From: Lyophyllum atratum
Lineage: Eukaryota; Basidiomycota; Agaricomycetes; Agaricales; Lyophyllaceae
Length of the DNA: 64,000 nt
Assembly: GCA_014905825.1 (NCBI GenBank)
Contig: JACGCN010000032.1
Span: 248,001 to 312,000, forward strand
Direction: 5' to 3'
Within the stretch, counting starts at the first letter, position 1. Every line of letters begins with the position of its first letter. The notes beneath the pieces are model-generated. The model made no database searches. It was not told the origin of the DNA and saw only the letters and a list, made by a program, of their open reading frames with translations. Positions 11,490 through 21,711 of the stretch are shown one piece after another. The position numbers and the translations under genes were made by a program.

Positions 11490-12045
11490 TGATGGGAGGG
11501 CTATGAATCGAGGCTGTTCCTCATACCTCGTAGGACGTGGCGTGGTATATACATTTCATCTTTATTATCAGCCACTTGGAATTGGAAGACTGGCTAAATT
11601 AAACTTGCATGATGCGAATTCGAGGTCGGATCTTGGCTCTCTATGCTATGTGCGACAGTCGATTGAGCTGCTCACAAAAACATCATCCATCAACACCATT
11701 CAACTGACATGGCTGCCTCATCTCGTTTCGCATTCAAACTAATACGTCAAGAATCTTCCTGCACACATAATCCCATCTCCAAATGAGCTCGTCAATGGGA
11801 CCTGATATGAGAGGCCTCCGACTGGCCTCCCCACACGTTGAAAGAACTGCCTGTCGCAGTGGAGTACGTGACTCCTTGCCAGTACATCGGTTCAGTACGC
11901 TCGCCCATCATCAACAATGAAGTTACTGGTAAGAAAGTCCTTCAAATTTCCTAGTTAACGTCAAACCTTGCAATGCTAATATTACACAAGAAGTCATGCA
12001 GTCAATCCGTTGTCTAACTAATGAACAGGGATAGCACGATGCAGG
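11490..12045. other. Intergenic, no gene seen
   Basis: Space between the convergent ends of nop53 and the small secreted protein gene. No supported exon. Confidence 0.5.
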
Positions 12046-12049
12046 CAAA

Positions 12050-12527
12050 TCAAGAGAAATAGCTGAGGCCGAGCTTCTGCACGACCTTATCCGTGAAGTC
12101 CGTCGCAGGCGTTCCCGTCAAAGCCAAGCAATCGACCCGCGCAGAGGCTACAAACGGCGGTTTGAGATGATCCCCAATGGAAGACAAGAAATACGACGTA
12201 CTGGGGCCATCATACCCGGCACCGCATACATAGTACGCCTTGCCCGCACGATGAGCGAGACTATACGACCAGTCGCTCAATAAAGTGCATCACATTGTGG
12301 GCCAAGAGAGCAAACTCACGCGACACAGGTGTCAGCCCAAATACTGCAGAATTCGTCGATGGTTTGTCCCTCTGGTATCTAGACAGATATAGCTAAAATC
12401 GATGTCCTCCTCCCTGGCAATGACGACATACCACGACCTCGCGTGTGACGTCCGCGCGGGCGATAACAGATGCTTGGGCGGTGACAGCCATGGCGACAGC
12501 GAGGAGGGGAGCGAGTCTGAAGAACAT
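12050..12527 (-). CDS. Small secreted protein, unknown family
   Basis: Three exons (12527-12432, 12378-12320, 12275-12050) with 53- and 44-nt introns give 126 aa. The start MFFRLAPLLAVAMAVTAQAS is a clear signal peptide with cleavage expected after AQA or ASV. The mature part holds four cysteines (DEFCSIW, ADTCVAD, YYVCGAG, RVDCLAL), enough for two disulfides, and no membrane segment. I do not recognise the family. A TATA-like TTATAAAGG lies about 60 bp upstream on the minus strand. It could be an extracellular effector or wall-associated protein; that is inference from size and signal only. Confidence 0.75.
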
Positions 12528-12529
12528 TA

Positions 12530-13066
12530 TGGGGGGGTAGAGGGAGAAGACGGGGGATGAGTTGTGGTCATCGTGTTGATGGGCCTTTATAAGTACGTGT
12601 TTAGGAGTGGCGAAAGGAGGCCGTCTGGCATTGCCGACCTGGACGGTCGTGGGCTGCGTGTCCCTGTGATGGAAGGCGGTTGGTGTTTTGATGAGGAGTT
12701 TCTTTGGTCATGGGGTCAGCGTCAGCGAAGTTATTTTTAAATCCACATGCTCGATCTCTCCTCTTTACTTTATGGGGGTCTGCCTGGGGTCTGCGCAGCA
12801 GACGTACAGGCAATGAAAACGAGAGTGAGGACGACCCTAAATCGCGAACATTGACTAGGCCCGGGTCGGGAAGGTAAGTGAGAGGTCGAAAGCGCCACAG
12901 AGTAATGTGCAGGTGCTTCACATAGGCCAATATGGAAAAGATGATCGCAAGATGAAAGGAGGTGGAAGTCCCGACAACAGAGGCTATTCAATACAGCGAG
13001 CACAAGTAAATTGATGAGGTATGTGCAGCGCGTACCCCATATACGTCGTCTAAAACAGAGTTACTC
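12530..13066. other. Upstream region of the secreted protein gene
   Basis: Contains the putative promoter of the minus-strand secreted protein gene. Otherwise no supported coding exon. Confidence 0.4.
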
Positions 13067-13917
13067 CTACGTCCGCAGCCATGCCGTCTTAGCAAGTTTC
13101 TTCTGTTTCTTCTGCTCCTTGAAGCGGTCCTATAGCACAGCTTAGTATGCCTGACTCAAAGGAGAACCTGAAGACCACGTACTAAGTCCTTCTTGCTCGG
13201 GCGTTTCCTCTTTTTCCCTTCCTCCTCTCCACCCATAATACTACCCCCTTGCGTTGCTAGCTGCTGCTCCCACGCGCCGACATCGAAATAGAACTCGCTC
13301 ATGCGGGCTGCACGCGCATGCTCCGACAGATGCGTGGGATCCCTTGCGTCGGGGCGAGCGAACTGACCGGTCCGTGCGTTGAACTTCGCAGTAAAGGCGG
13401 GAGGAAGGCCTGTGGGAGCGCCAGAGGAAGAGGGGATAGAGGAAAGAAGTGTAGGATCAAGGTGCGCAAGAGAGGGGTCGATGCCCGCGGCGAGGGCGGC
13501 GGCTTCTAGCGCAGCATGGGGGTTTGCGTATGCTGATGAGGCGGGGTCTTCTGCAGCTGGAGAGGCGGAACCGGATGCTGCGGGCGTTTCTGGGGTCGAG
13601 GTGCTGGGGAGCAGGGGGTTCTCCCAGGTCGTTTCCTGGGTCTCTACGTTATAGAAGTAGTACGTGTTATACTGTGGCGCAAATATGGCTTGCCAGGGTG
13701 TCGCTGCTGGTGTAGCAGATGTGCTCGTTGAGGCGGGCGTGGTGTCCTCCGGGTCGGCGGCTTCGACGGAATCGCCTGAGGTCTTCTCGACTGCATCCAG
13801 GTCAGACGGTTTCTGTTCAGCTGCTTCACCATCTACGTTCTTTTCTAGAGTCTCCTCGCTCTTGCTCTCCGTCGACGTAGGTGTCGCAGGGGATTGCTCG
13901 TCGTTGGGCGTCGCCAT
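13067..13917 (-). CDS. WW-domain protein
   Basis: Two exons (13917-13183 and 13129-13067) give 265 aa. After an acidic, Ser/Thr-rich head, a WW domain occupies about residues 76-105, with WQAIFAPQYNTYYFYNVETQ and the second tryptophan in TTWENPL. A low-complexity Ala/Ser/Pro linker follows. A conserved-looking tail runs DARDPTHLSEHARAARMSEF, FDVGAWE, then lysine-rich KKRKRPSKKDL and QKKQKKLAKTAWLRT. WW domains bind proline-rich ligands. Together with the basic C-terminus this suggests a nuclear role, perhaps RNA processing, but no specific function is shown. The start is the first ATG after an in-frame region lacking conservation. Confidence 0.85.
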
Positions 13918-13924
13918 TGTCAGA

Positions 13925-14890
13925 GTCAAGGAATGTCGGAGTTTGAAACAACTTCGCACTGACCACGACGATCACTGTGCTCCCGTTACTGAATCGGACG
14001 AGAATCCCTTCTAGCCGCAAGTTCTCGACGAATTTATTGCCCCACATATCCTGAAATGTTCTCAATGTAAGTTTTATAACTTCTCTTTGTGAGTTCCGAT
14101 TTCAAGATGTGTATGAGGTCGTCAAGTCCGAAGGAAATGAAGCAGCCGAAGTGGGAGTCCGCGCGAGAGGTCGCGAATTCCTTTCCTCTCCCTGTCAAGC
14201 ACGCTGTGGCCCTTCTCATGATGTGCTAAGTACTTTCTTGTCCGTTGAATCAACGTCAAGGCTCCACACTAGAACACCTATTTCTGCCTGACCCCTCCTT
14301 TGCGCCCGACGTTACAATCGACATCAAATACCTGGCACACAGCGTTATGACAAGCGCGATGCTCAGGGTGTCATCTTATCTGTAGCTGCACCAAGGGTTT
14401 TAAGGGGCGCCCTATCGTCGAGTCACTGGCTTACAGCGGAGAAATCGTCATGAGGCAACTAAGCTGTGTTCACTATCTGACCCTACTCTTGATTTCGAAT
14501 GGCTTAAGCTCGTCTTCTGTTCCTTTTTACCTCCCTTGGTGACGAGCGTCTCCCCCTTCGCCTTTTATTCACCCATGCCTTCTCTAGGTGTCCATTGAGG
14601 GTCATCGATCATGGAGCAGGAGGACACCCACAAACTCGAGTCGTGCCTCCGTCGATCGTCGCATGAATGATACCCATCACGGTACTTTGACCCGTAAATT
14701 CGAGTCGCATCAATTCAATGGACCCTCGATGCATATCTATGCATGACAGGCGGCATAGCATTCTCCACTCCCAGCTTCCAATCTCTCCGCTGAGGACTGC
14801 GATAAATCCATGGTCGTCTCTCTGTTCTACTTTGGATTCCCGAGCGCCCTAGTCTCCAATCCTTCGAGTATTTACCGTATACCCCTGCTG
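13925..14890. other. Uncertain region upstream of WW and multi-TM genes
   Basis: Minus-strand frames at 13960-14060 and 14100-14219 look mildly coding and are separated by a possible splice acceptor (ACATTTCAG at about 14052), but match nothing I recognise. The remainder is probably the shared promoter region of divergent genes. Confidence 0.3.
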
Positions 14891-16539
14891 ATGTCTTTGA
14901 CGGAGAGCGAAATGCTGAGGAGCATCGGCCTCGTGTTTCTTGATAACATCGCAGAATTAACGACGTTCGCTTTTTTCCAAGGTGCGTCGCCGCTCCACTT
15001 GGCCGTCCTACGAATACGTACTGATTCTACTCCTTGCTTACTTTAGGAGCCGCCGCGATCATCTTCTACGCATCTACCTGTCTACTTCTGTGAGTACACC
15101 AATGAGACAGCTCGTAATCGCGCATTTTGATGGGTCTTTCTAGACAGAAGGGGCTGACACCATGTCCTACGCGCATCATGTTGGCAGCAAGCACCCTGAG
15201 CTTCCTCCTCGTGACGGTATATATAGCCGCATTCTGGGTCTCTTCATAGTCGAAGTTAAGAGTGCGTTCGTCGACCCTATGACTCCTGGGGGCGTTGCGA
15301 GGTTTGAGGCGACGCATGAAAGGACATATCCACTGGAGTTGGTTTTGAGCTGGTCATCACTGTTGACGGTATGTAGTCATATAAGTGTTCAGCATTGCAA
15401 TTTTCATGTTCCGTATGGCTTTGTAGCCGATAATCAGCGATGCTATAGTCCTTTGGAGGGCGTGGGCTCTGTATCTGAATCGGCGGCGGGTCTTGATCTT
15501 TCCCATCTTCCTTTTACTCGCGTCGTTCGGTAACATTATCTGTTCATCGCATTTAGGCCGAAACACTGACTCAATCTTCACAGTGACTAGTGTGATATAC
15601 AGCGCATTCATCACAAATTATTCTTCCTTCCTCTCAAGCCCAGTTGCGTGGTCTCCCTGCTCCTTTGTTTGGTCAAATAGGTATGCAAATATCCGAAGAA
15701 TTACGATATTGCATGCTAACGAATATTCTGGTTTCTTCGCAGACGCCAGTTGGGTTTAAGCCCTCTTCTTCGTCTGACATGTGTCTGAGCGAGCCCCGTA
15801 GTAATCCCTATAATATCTTTCTCTTCATAGCATAATCCTATCATTAGCGACGAATATCTACGCCATGGTGCTAATTCTTCTAAAGCTCAGGTGGCATATT
15901 ATAACTACACGACATTTACAAAGTTCCCTCACATGCTTTTACCAACCAGGATCCACCAGGGATCTCTTTGCCTCGGGCCATCCCCAAAACGAACCCGCGC
16001 CCGAAACCATATGGTCATCCTCACCGATTCCGGGCTCATCTACTCTGACTTCCGGGTAAGCCATACGTGGCCAATCCAAAAAAGTGAAAAAAGAAAAAAA
16101 TTATTGGTTTATAGTGATATTCATGTCCATGGCCTACATCCCGTTCACCCGGCTGTCCGCAATGAACACTTTGTATTCCATCTTGTTCCCCGTTTACTTT
16201 GTATTCACGGTATGTATCGGTATCCTCGACCTTTCGTTGTGTGTCTGTGTCTGATGGGGGATTTAGGGGATTTACCCATCTGTTATTGTGGTACTAGTTG
16301 GGCAGGACCGCTCGCTTGTGGAGACGTTTGGGTTCAGTGGATACGGTAAGAGTCAAGCAATGGATTTGGAGAACCGCGCTGCGCGTCCGGCTACTGCTGG
16401 ACATCTGTCGTTTGCGTCTTTTCCCACTGAAGGAACTGCGATATCTGAGTCGAGGGTATGCGGAGAGGGGTTGGAGGAGATGGTAGGGAGTGATGAACAG
16501 AAGGTTGATGGACGCCATGCGGAGACCTGCCACTTCTGA
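14891..16539 (+). CDS. Multi-TM (seven-helix-type) membrane protein
   Basis: At least eight exons. Recognised parts in order: MSLTESEMLRSIGLVFLDN (start), TM segments AAAIIFYASTCLLL and MLAASTLSFLLVTVYIAAFW, an extracellular loop, PIISDAIVLWRAWALYLNRR, FLLLASF, IILSLATNIYAMVLILLKL, MVILTDSGLIYSDFR, MAYIPFTRLSAMNTLYSILF and GIYPSVIVVLVGQDRS, then a hydrophilic tail to the stop at 16539. The order fits a large Agaricomycete family of unknown function that I recall from predicted proteins. In exon 3 the frame changes near 15238 (after FWVSS) with no plausible intron between, which looks like a single-base deletion. The copy may therefore be inactive, or the base may be a sequence error. No ligand or pathway can be stated. 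Confidence 0.7.
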
Positions 16540-16544
16540 AGGCT

Positions 16545-16999
16545 TCTATCTTGTTGATGGTGTGTATTTATGTATTACAAGTGTTCTTCAAAAGGGCAGG
16601 ATGGATGGGGGATACATGTATAAGTAGTAAGCGCAGCCGAGAACCAGAATTTAATATAGATGCCCTGTATATATGAGACAGAAACCCTACGCCACCAGTC
16701 CTTTCTAATTACCTCCACTCGATCTCACTCCCCCTCAAGCATATCTAGTTCTAGGCCGCGATGCATATCCTCAGCTGGGTGAATGTTTGAAGCTTGATTT
16801 ACTTCACTACGAGTTCTGCCGACGCGACCTTGACGATTGACCGAGTCAGATTTTCATGTTCCAGAGTATAAGAAAGTACAGGGCCCGGCTTGTTTCTTCG
16901 ATGACTTTGATACTCATCGTCCTTGTATCGTCCTAAGTGGTTGGGACAGAAGAGTCGACGGCGAGATATCGGAGTTTTAAATCCACTCTCTTCAATACC
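16545..16999. promoter_or_regulatory. Intergenic/promoter region before USP gene
   Basis: No exon is supported. This space holds the 3' flank of the membrane protein gene and the upstream region of the USP gene. No clear motif is seen. Confidence 0.35.
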
Positions 17000-18148
17000 A
17001 TGACACTCCGTTCAGCCATGAAGCACTCGTCGCGGCCATCGACGCCACAGACCTCGCCACTGCCCCCCTCGTCGATCCCGCTACCATGTAGCCCCGAGAG
17101 CCAAGTCCCATCTCTGTCGCTCTCACCATCCCCCACCCCGCCCTCATCCTCCTCTAACAATTTCTCTCCCAGTCCTTCTACCACCCCAACGGCCCACCAT
17201 TCTCCACCCCCTATGTCCTCTCACCCCTCACCCGGCCAATCCATTCTCATGCCCCCACACTCCCATCCAAACCCACACCCACACCCTCCGAATGTACCCA
17301 CGACCCCGGGGTACACATCCAAGGTCTCCTTCGATACGTTCGAGAACCAGAGCGCGTCCATGTTCTCTTTCACGCTCCAGGTCAAGTCCGAGGGGTACCG
17401 CCGCACACGCTCGACACGCGCATTCCTCTGCGCTGCGTCGCCCGACGAGAGCGGGCGCGAAGCACTGGATTGGTCGCTGGAGGCTTTGGTTCAGGACGGA
17501 GATGAGCTGATCGTATGCCGCGGAGTCGACGAGGACGTACTCGGTATGTGTCCTAGAAACCCATACAATGACTTTAAACGCTGACCCCGCCGTTACAGAG
17601 AAGGACCACAACGTCGTTCGGGACGAGGCACGTGAGCTAATGCGGTTGATCCAGGCAAAGAGTGTCGAGTACGATCCTGATCGCAAGGTCCGTCCACGCT
17701 TTCCTTTCGTAGAGCTTTTCTAACTTCTCGCACAGCTCTCCTTGATTCTAGAATACATCCCAGGGCGCATCACCGACACCCTTGACCGCCTGATCGCGCT
17801 CTACCGGCCAGACAGCGTGGTCGTCGGCACCCGCGGAAAGCGGTCCGTTCTCAGTGGCCTCGCAATGAACATGAATATGGGGTCGGCTATAGGCAGTGTC
17901 AGCAAGTGAGTCTGTTCCCCAATCATTTCTTCTTCACTCCTTTGTTCTGCGTTGGGTCTGTCCAATTTGGATAGCCGTCTATACTACGCTCTCCAAAGGA
18001 ACCGATTCTGACCACGAATTTGATCTACAGATACTGCCTCACGCACTCGCCCGTGCCCATCATCGTCGTCCGCCCGGAACGCAAAGTGCGAAAGGCCGTC
18101 GAGAAACGCCGGGCCGATCCTAAACGCGGCACGCACTTCGAAAGCTGA
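17000..18148 (+). CDS. Universal stress protein (UspA family)
   Basis: Four exons (17000-17543, 17599-17687, 17736-17905, 18031-18148) give 306 aa. A disordered Ser/Pro/His-rich head of ~110 residues precedes the domain. The USP domain starts near RAFLCAASPDESGREALDWS, continues through DGDELIVCRGVDED and ends GTRGKRSVLSGLAMNMNMGS then SAIGSVSKYCLTHSPVPIIV. This preserves the G-2x-G-9x-G-(S/T) nucleotide-binding signature of ATP-binding USPs. The ATG at 17000 is the first in frame. USPs are cytosolic nucleotide-binding proteins linked to stress; the substrate here is unknown. This is the parent of a chimeric copy at 20500-21320 and of a relic at 30783. Confidence 0.9.
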
Positions 18149-18149
18149 G

Positions 18150-18495
18150 GACGGAGAGCGGGAGGAGGATATAGAAATGGTTAGTACTTAACCATGCGGG
18201 CGTCGGCGGGTAACTTATTGCCTCTGGTAGATGGATGATGGGTAACATATTTATTTTGGTATACGACTTGGACACATTACCACATCTCTTTATTAGACGC
18301 TCAAGCTGTATGATAGCTGTACTAGTTAATGTTATTGCCGTAACTCGGCTGTGTCCTATGTCCACTTTGACTTGTGAGCATCGAGTTGCGACTAGTCAAA
18401 ACGTTCGTAATACCGCACTGCGTCCCGTTAAATAGTATGTCACGGCGCGATCCAAAGCCATATCTGAGTACGTACATGGTGCACTACGAGTAGCT
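18150..18495. other. Short intergenic, convergent ends
   Basis: Lies between the convergent 3' ends of USP and kelch 1. A related stretch (21321-21711) recurs between the second USP and kelch 2, with shared words such as TGTATGATAGCTGTA and GTTAATGTT. No gene. Confidence 0.5.
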
Positions 18496-18498
18496 ACG

Positions 18499-19835
18499 CT
18501 AGGTACGTAGAACCCCGTCATGTAATCCAATCTCCACACAGATATTGAACTCGTGAAGATCATCCTCCGCAGGTTCTTCACTACATCCTAATAACAGGAT
18601 TGCTTGATCAGTGAGCACTGCAGATGTCACGAACGACATGTTAAGTTCCTTTAACCTCTCCTCCAGTATGTCGAGGCGGTCACACGTGGATGGCTGAGTG
18701 GTGGAAAGTGTGAAGAGCCATAGTTCAGGGCTTGGACGTTTGTTGTCGTCGGGGAAATATGCGTCCCAGGTTGCGACGAGGACAGAACATGTGTTCGCTG
18801 TAGACCCTTCTTCGAGTTTGATAGACCCTTCCTCCAGTTTGATAGACCCTTCCTCCAGTTTGATAGACCCTTCCTCGAGTTTGATAGACTCGCCTAGTTG
18901 GTCGAGGGGGCCTGCGCTAGTAAGAAGAAAATCGTCGTATCCTTCCATGTCCACTGGAAAGAGTCCACCAGTGGTTTTGGACACCGTAAATGTCTGTTTT
19001 ACTATATCATACTTCGCGATATGCGTAGCAGCAAAGTTGTCCTGAGGATACTCAGAACACTGTAGATTTAGATAATATAAAATATCATGGCACTCACATT
19101 TTCAGGGTCATCAGAGATACCAGGAAGCAGCAGGATTTCCCTGCCACCATGAATGGGCACGACACCACCAGACCAGCCAAGCGCTATGCGGAGATCATCA
19201 GGATATGGCCTGTCTTGTACCGGCCAGCTCCAGGAGAGGGTCACAGGATTGAATTCCACGACGGAGTATGAATCACGGCCGGGCAGCCCCCCGAAGATAT
19301 ACAGACGGTTCTCAATGGACGTCATCTGGGAGCTCAAGCGGGGAACAACATTTTGTGGCACATCCACCTTCCACCACCTATGTCGGTCAATGTCGATCAT
19401 GTACATGTCGGATGTAGGGTTCTCGGTGATGTCCATGCCGCCAAATAGAATGATAATACGGCGGCCCTCCAGCTTACAGAAGGCTTCAGCAGACTGGCAG
19501 TGGCGTGGCAGTGGTTTCTTAGTTTCCGGAGACAGTGGAGACCAAGGTTTTTCGAGGCACAGGTAATCCTCCTGAGGGAGGTTATATGGTTATAGTAAGA
19601 ACGCCAGTAAGACGGATACTGCCAGATCAGAAGTTCTACATACGGTTGTGTCCTTCCATCTTCGAGTCTTGAGGTTCAAGACTGAGATCTGGAACGGATG
19701 CCCCAGTGATGAATCTTCACACCAGTAGAAGATGAGCTCCCCCTTTGCTTTGTCGATGAACCGCGCCTCGGGCCGTACACAAGTAGGCCGATCACCTATC
19801 AATTTCTTGGTTGTTGGGGGGGAGGAATTTGGCAT
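18499..19835 (-). CDS. Kelch-repeat protein, paralogue 1
   Basis: Three exons (19835-19644, 19571-19098, 19041-18499), all phase 0, give 402 aa. Kelch-type blades are visible as IIILFGGMDITENPTSDMY with WWKVDVP, RLYIFGGLPGRDSYSVVEF with SWSWPV, and a third around VVPIHGGREILLLPG. These keep the GG and W spacing of kelch repeats. N-terminal PHPFQISVLNL-like strands and the C-terminal ELWLFTLSTTQPS with AILLLGC suggest further degenerate blades. A 21-bp unit is repeated four times in exon 3, giving SIKLEEG x4 where paralogue 2 has one. No F-box, BTB or signal peptide is seen. Kelch propellers usually bind proteins; the partner is unknown. Confidence 0.85.
18803..18886 (-). repeat. 21-bp x4 in-frame coding repeat
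   Basis: Four copies of a 21-bp unit (GACCCTTCCTCCAGTTTGAT plus A on the plus strand) add SIKLEEG repeats to kelch paralogue 1. Paralogue 2 has a single unit at the same place and paralogue 3 has none. Confidence 0.9.
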
Positions 19836-20282
19836 AATGTGGTTGCTCGAGGGAGACAAACGCGATCGACGAAGACGTTGGATGTGAGAGTACTATCGGT
19901 ACGTGTTATTAATAGAAACGTGCCTAAACGTGCACAACCTCTCAAAACGTTGACTCGGATCAAGTTTCAACCAGCAGCTCCCACCGAAAGCACTTCCTCA
20001 TACTCTAGTCATTGCCGTCGTTCGCCCAGCATGCAAGCTCTGAATGGTCCGCGACGAAGTAAGTTCAAGAGGAGGAATGGCGAAAGAGACTAGGGTCGGC
20101 CGGTACGTCGTGTCCATATCCTACAGTATTCTGTGCCTAATTGACGTGTTCCAAGTCTGCAAGCATCACCGCTGCTGCAACCAAACAGACACCCTCCACC
20201 CCTCTCTGGGGGTTGTAAGCTATGATATACACCCAAGAAGAAGCCGAGGCACCGTTTCAACAGCACCCAGGCGCACATTTTC
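19836..20282. repeat. Conserved spacer module, copy 1 of 3
   Basis: From about 19970 to 20230 the DNA is closely similar to 23150-23410 and 31000-31250. Shared words include AAGTTCAAGAG, CGAAAGAG, GTCGTGTCCATATCCTACAG and ACCCCTC. On the minus strand a frame with GHS(N/D)F and an acidic run is kept in copies 2 and 3, but similarity is equally high at the DNA level. So I treat it as a duplicated spacer/promoter rather than a gene. Confidence 0.6.
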
Positions 20283-21320
20283 TCAACGACCCCATATTTG
20301 AGGGCGGTTGGCCGTGCTGGCCGCCTTAGCCACCACTTCCACTTCCAGCGAAATGCCACTCAACGTGGATGCTTCAGTGAGAAGCGTCTTCAGGACGCTT
20401 ACTCGACGCAGGCAAAAGAGCAACAGAACTGCGACCACAAGCGGGTCCTCCATCTTTGCTTTTTGGCGCTGCAAATTCAGCCTCAGCCTTCTTCAGCGCT
20501 ACAAACCCGCTTCCCTGGGACAATCTCGAGCTAGACCAGAACTTCTTTCCCGCACTGTCTCGATGGGCACTTACCCATTCCGAGAGCAGCTTAGACCGCG
20601 TACTGGACAGTATCACTCTTGCGTCGCCCGAGGAGAGCAGACGCGAAGCTCTGGATTGGTTGCTAGAGGCTTTGGTCCAGGACGGAGATGAGCTAATCGT
20701 ATGCTGCTGGGTCGACGAGGACGTACTCGGTATGTGTCCTGGAAACCTACACAGTGACTTTGAATGCTGACCCCGCCGCAGAGAAGGACCACAACGTCGT
20801 CGGGGACGAGGCTCGCGAGCTAATGCGCTTGATCCAGGAAGAGTGTCGAGTACGATCCGGATCGCAAGGTTCGTCTACGCTTTCCTTTCGTAGAGCTTCC
20901 CTAACTTCTCGCAAAGCTCTCCTTGATTTAGAATACATCCCAGGGCGCATCACCGACACCCTCGACCGCCTGATCGCGCTCTACCGGCCGGATAGTGTGG
21001 TCATCGGCACCCGCGGAAAGCGGTCCGTGCCCAGTGGCCTCGCAATGAATATGAACATGGGTTCGGCTATTGGCAGTGTCAGCAAGTGAGTTTCTTCCCC
21101 AGTTATTTCTTCTTCACTCCCTTGTTCCCTTGTTCCGCGTTGGGTCCATTCATTTTCGATAGCCGACTATATTATGCTCTTCTGAGAACTTATTCTGCAC
21201 AGATATTGCCTCATGCACTCGCCCGTGCCCATCATCGTCGTCCGCCCGGAACGCACAGTGCGAAAGGCCGTCGAGAAACGCCGGGCCGATCCTAAACGCG
21301 GCACGCACTTCGAGAGCTGA
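20283..21320 (+). pseudogene. Chimeric NLR N-terminus::USP copy
   Basis: The 5' part (20283-20630) matches NLR relics at 23430 and 26790; in frame it reads PLPWDNLELDQNFFPALSRW and SLDRVLDSITLA. At SITLA|SPEES it passes without a frame break into the USP domain (SRREALDWLLEALVQDGDEL). USP introns are conserved: exons end 20729, then 20782-20868, 20917-21085 and 21203-21320. Compared with the parent gene exon 2 lacks two bases and exon 3 lacks one. The shift is cancelled across the intron, so GTRGKRSVPSGLAMNMNMGS and the C-terminus remain in frame to a TGA at 21318. No start codon in frame is evident upstream, so an upstream exon would be needed. Called a pseudogene, but an expressed fusion is possible. 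Confidence 0.7.
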
Positions 21321-21711
21321 GGACAGAGAGCTGGAGAAGGATACATAAATGACTAGTGCTTGGCCATGCAGGCTTCGGCGGACGACGCCTTGCCTTCGCT
21401 AGATGGACGATGGGTTTATGACTTCGGCAACCAAAGTTACGAACGGGCGAGCAGGCCATTATCTCACTGAGGATGGACTCAACATATTTATCTCGGTATA
21501 CAACACATTTCCCCATCTCCTTATTAGACGCTGTATGATAGCTGTATCAGTTAATGTTTTGCCGTGATTCGGCTGTGTCCCATGTTCACTTTGACTTGTC
21601 GGCATCATGTTGCGACTAGTTGTAATGTTTATGGTACCGCGCTGTGTCCCGTTGAATCATATGGCACGACACGTCACAGCGGGATATCTGAGTACGTAAG
21701 TACATGGTGCA

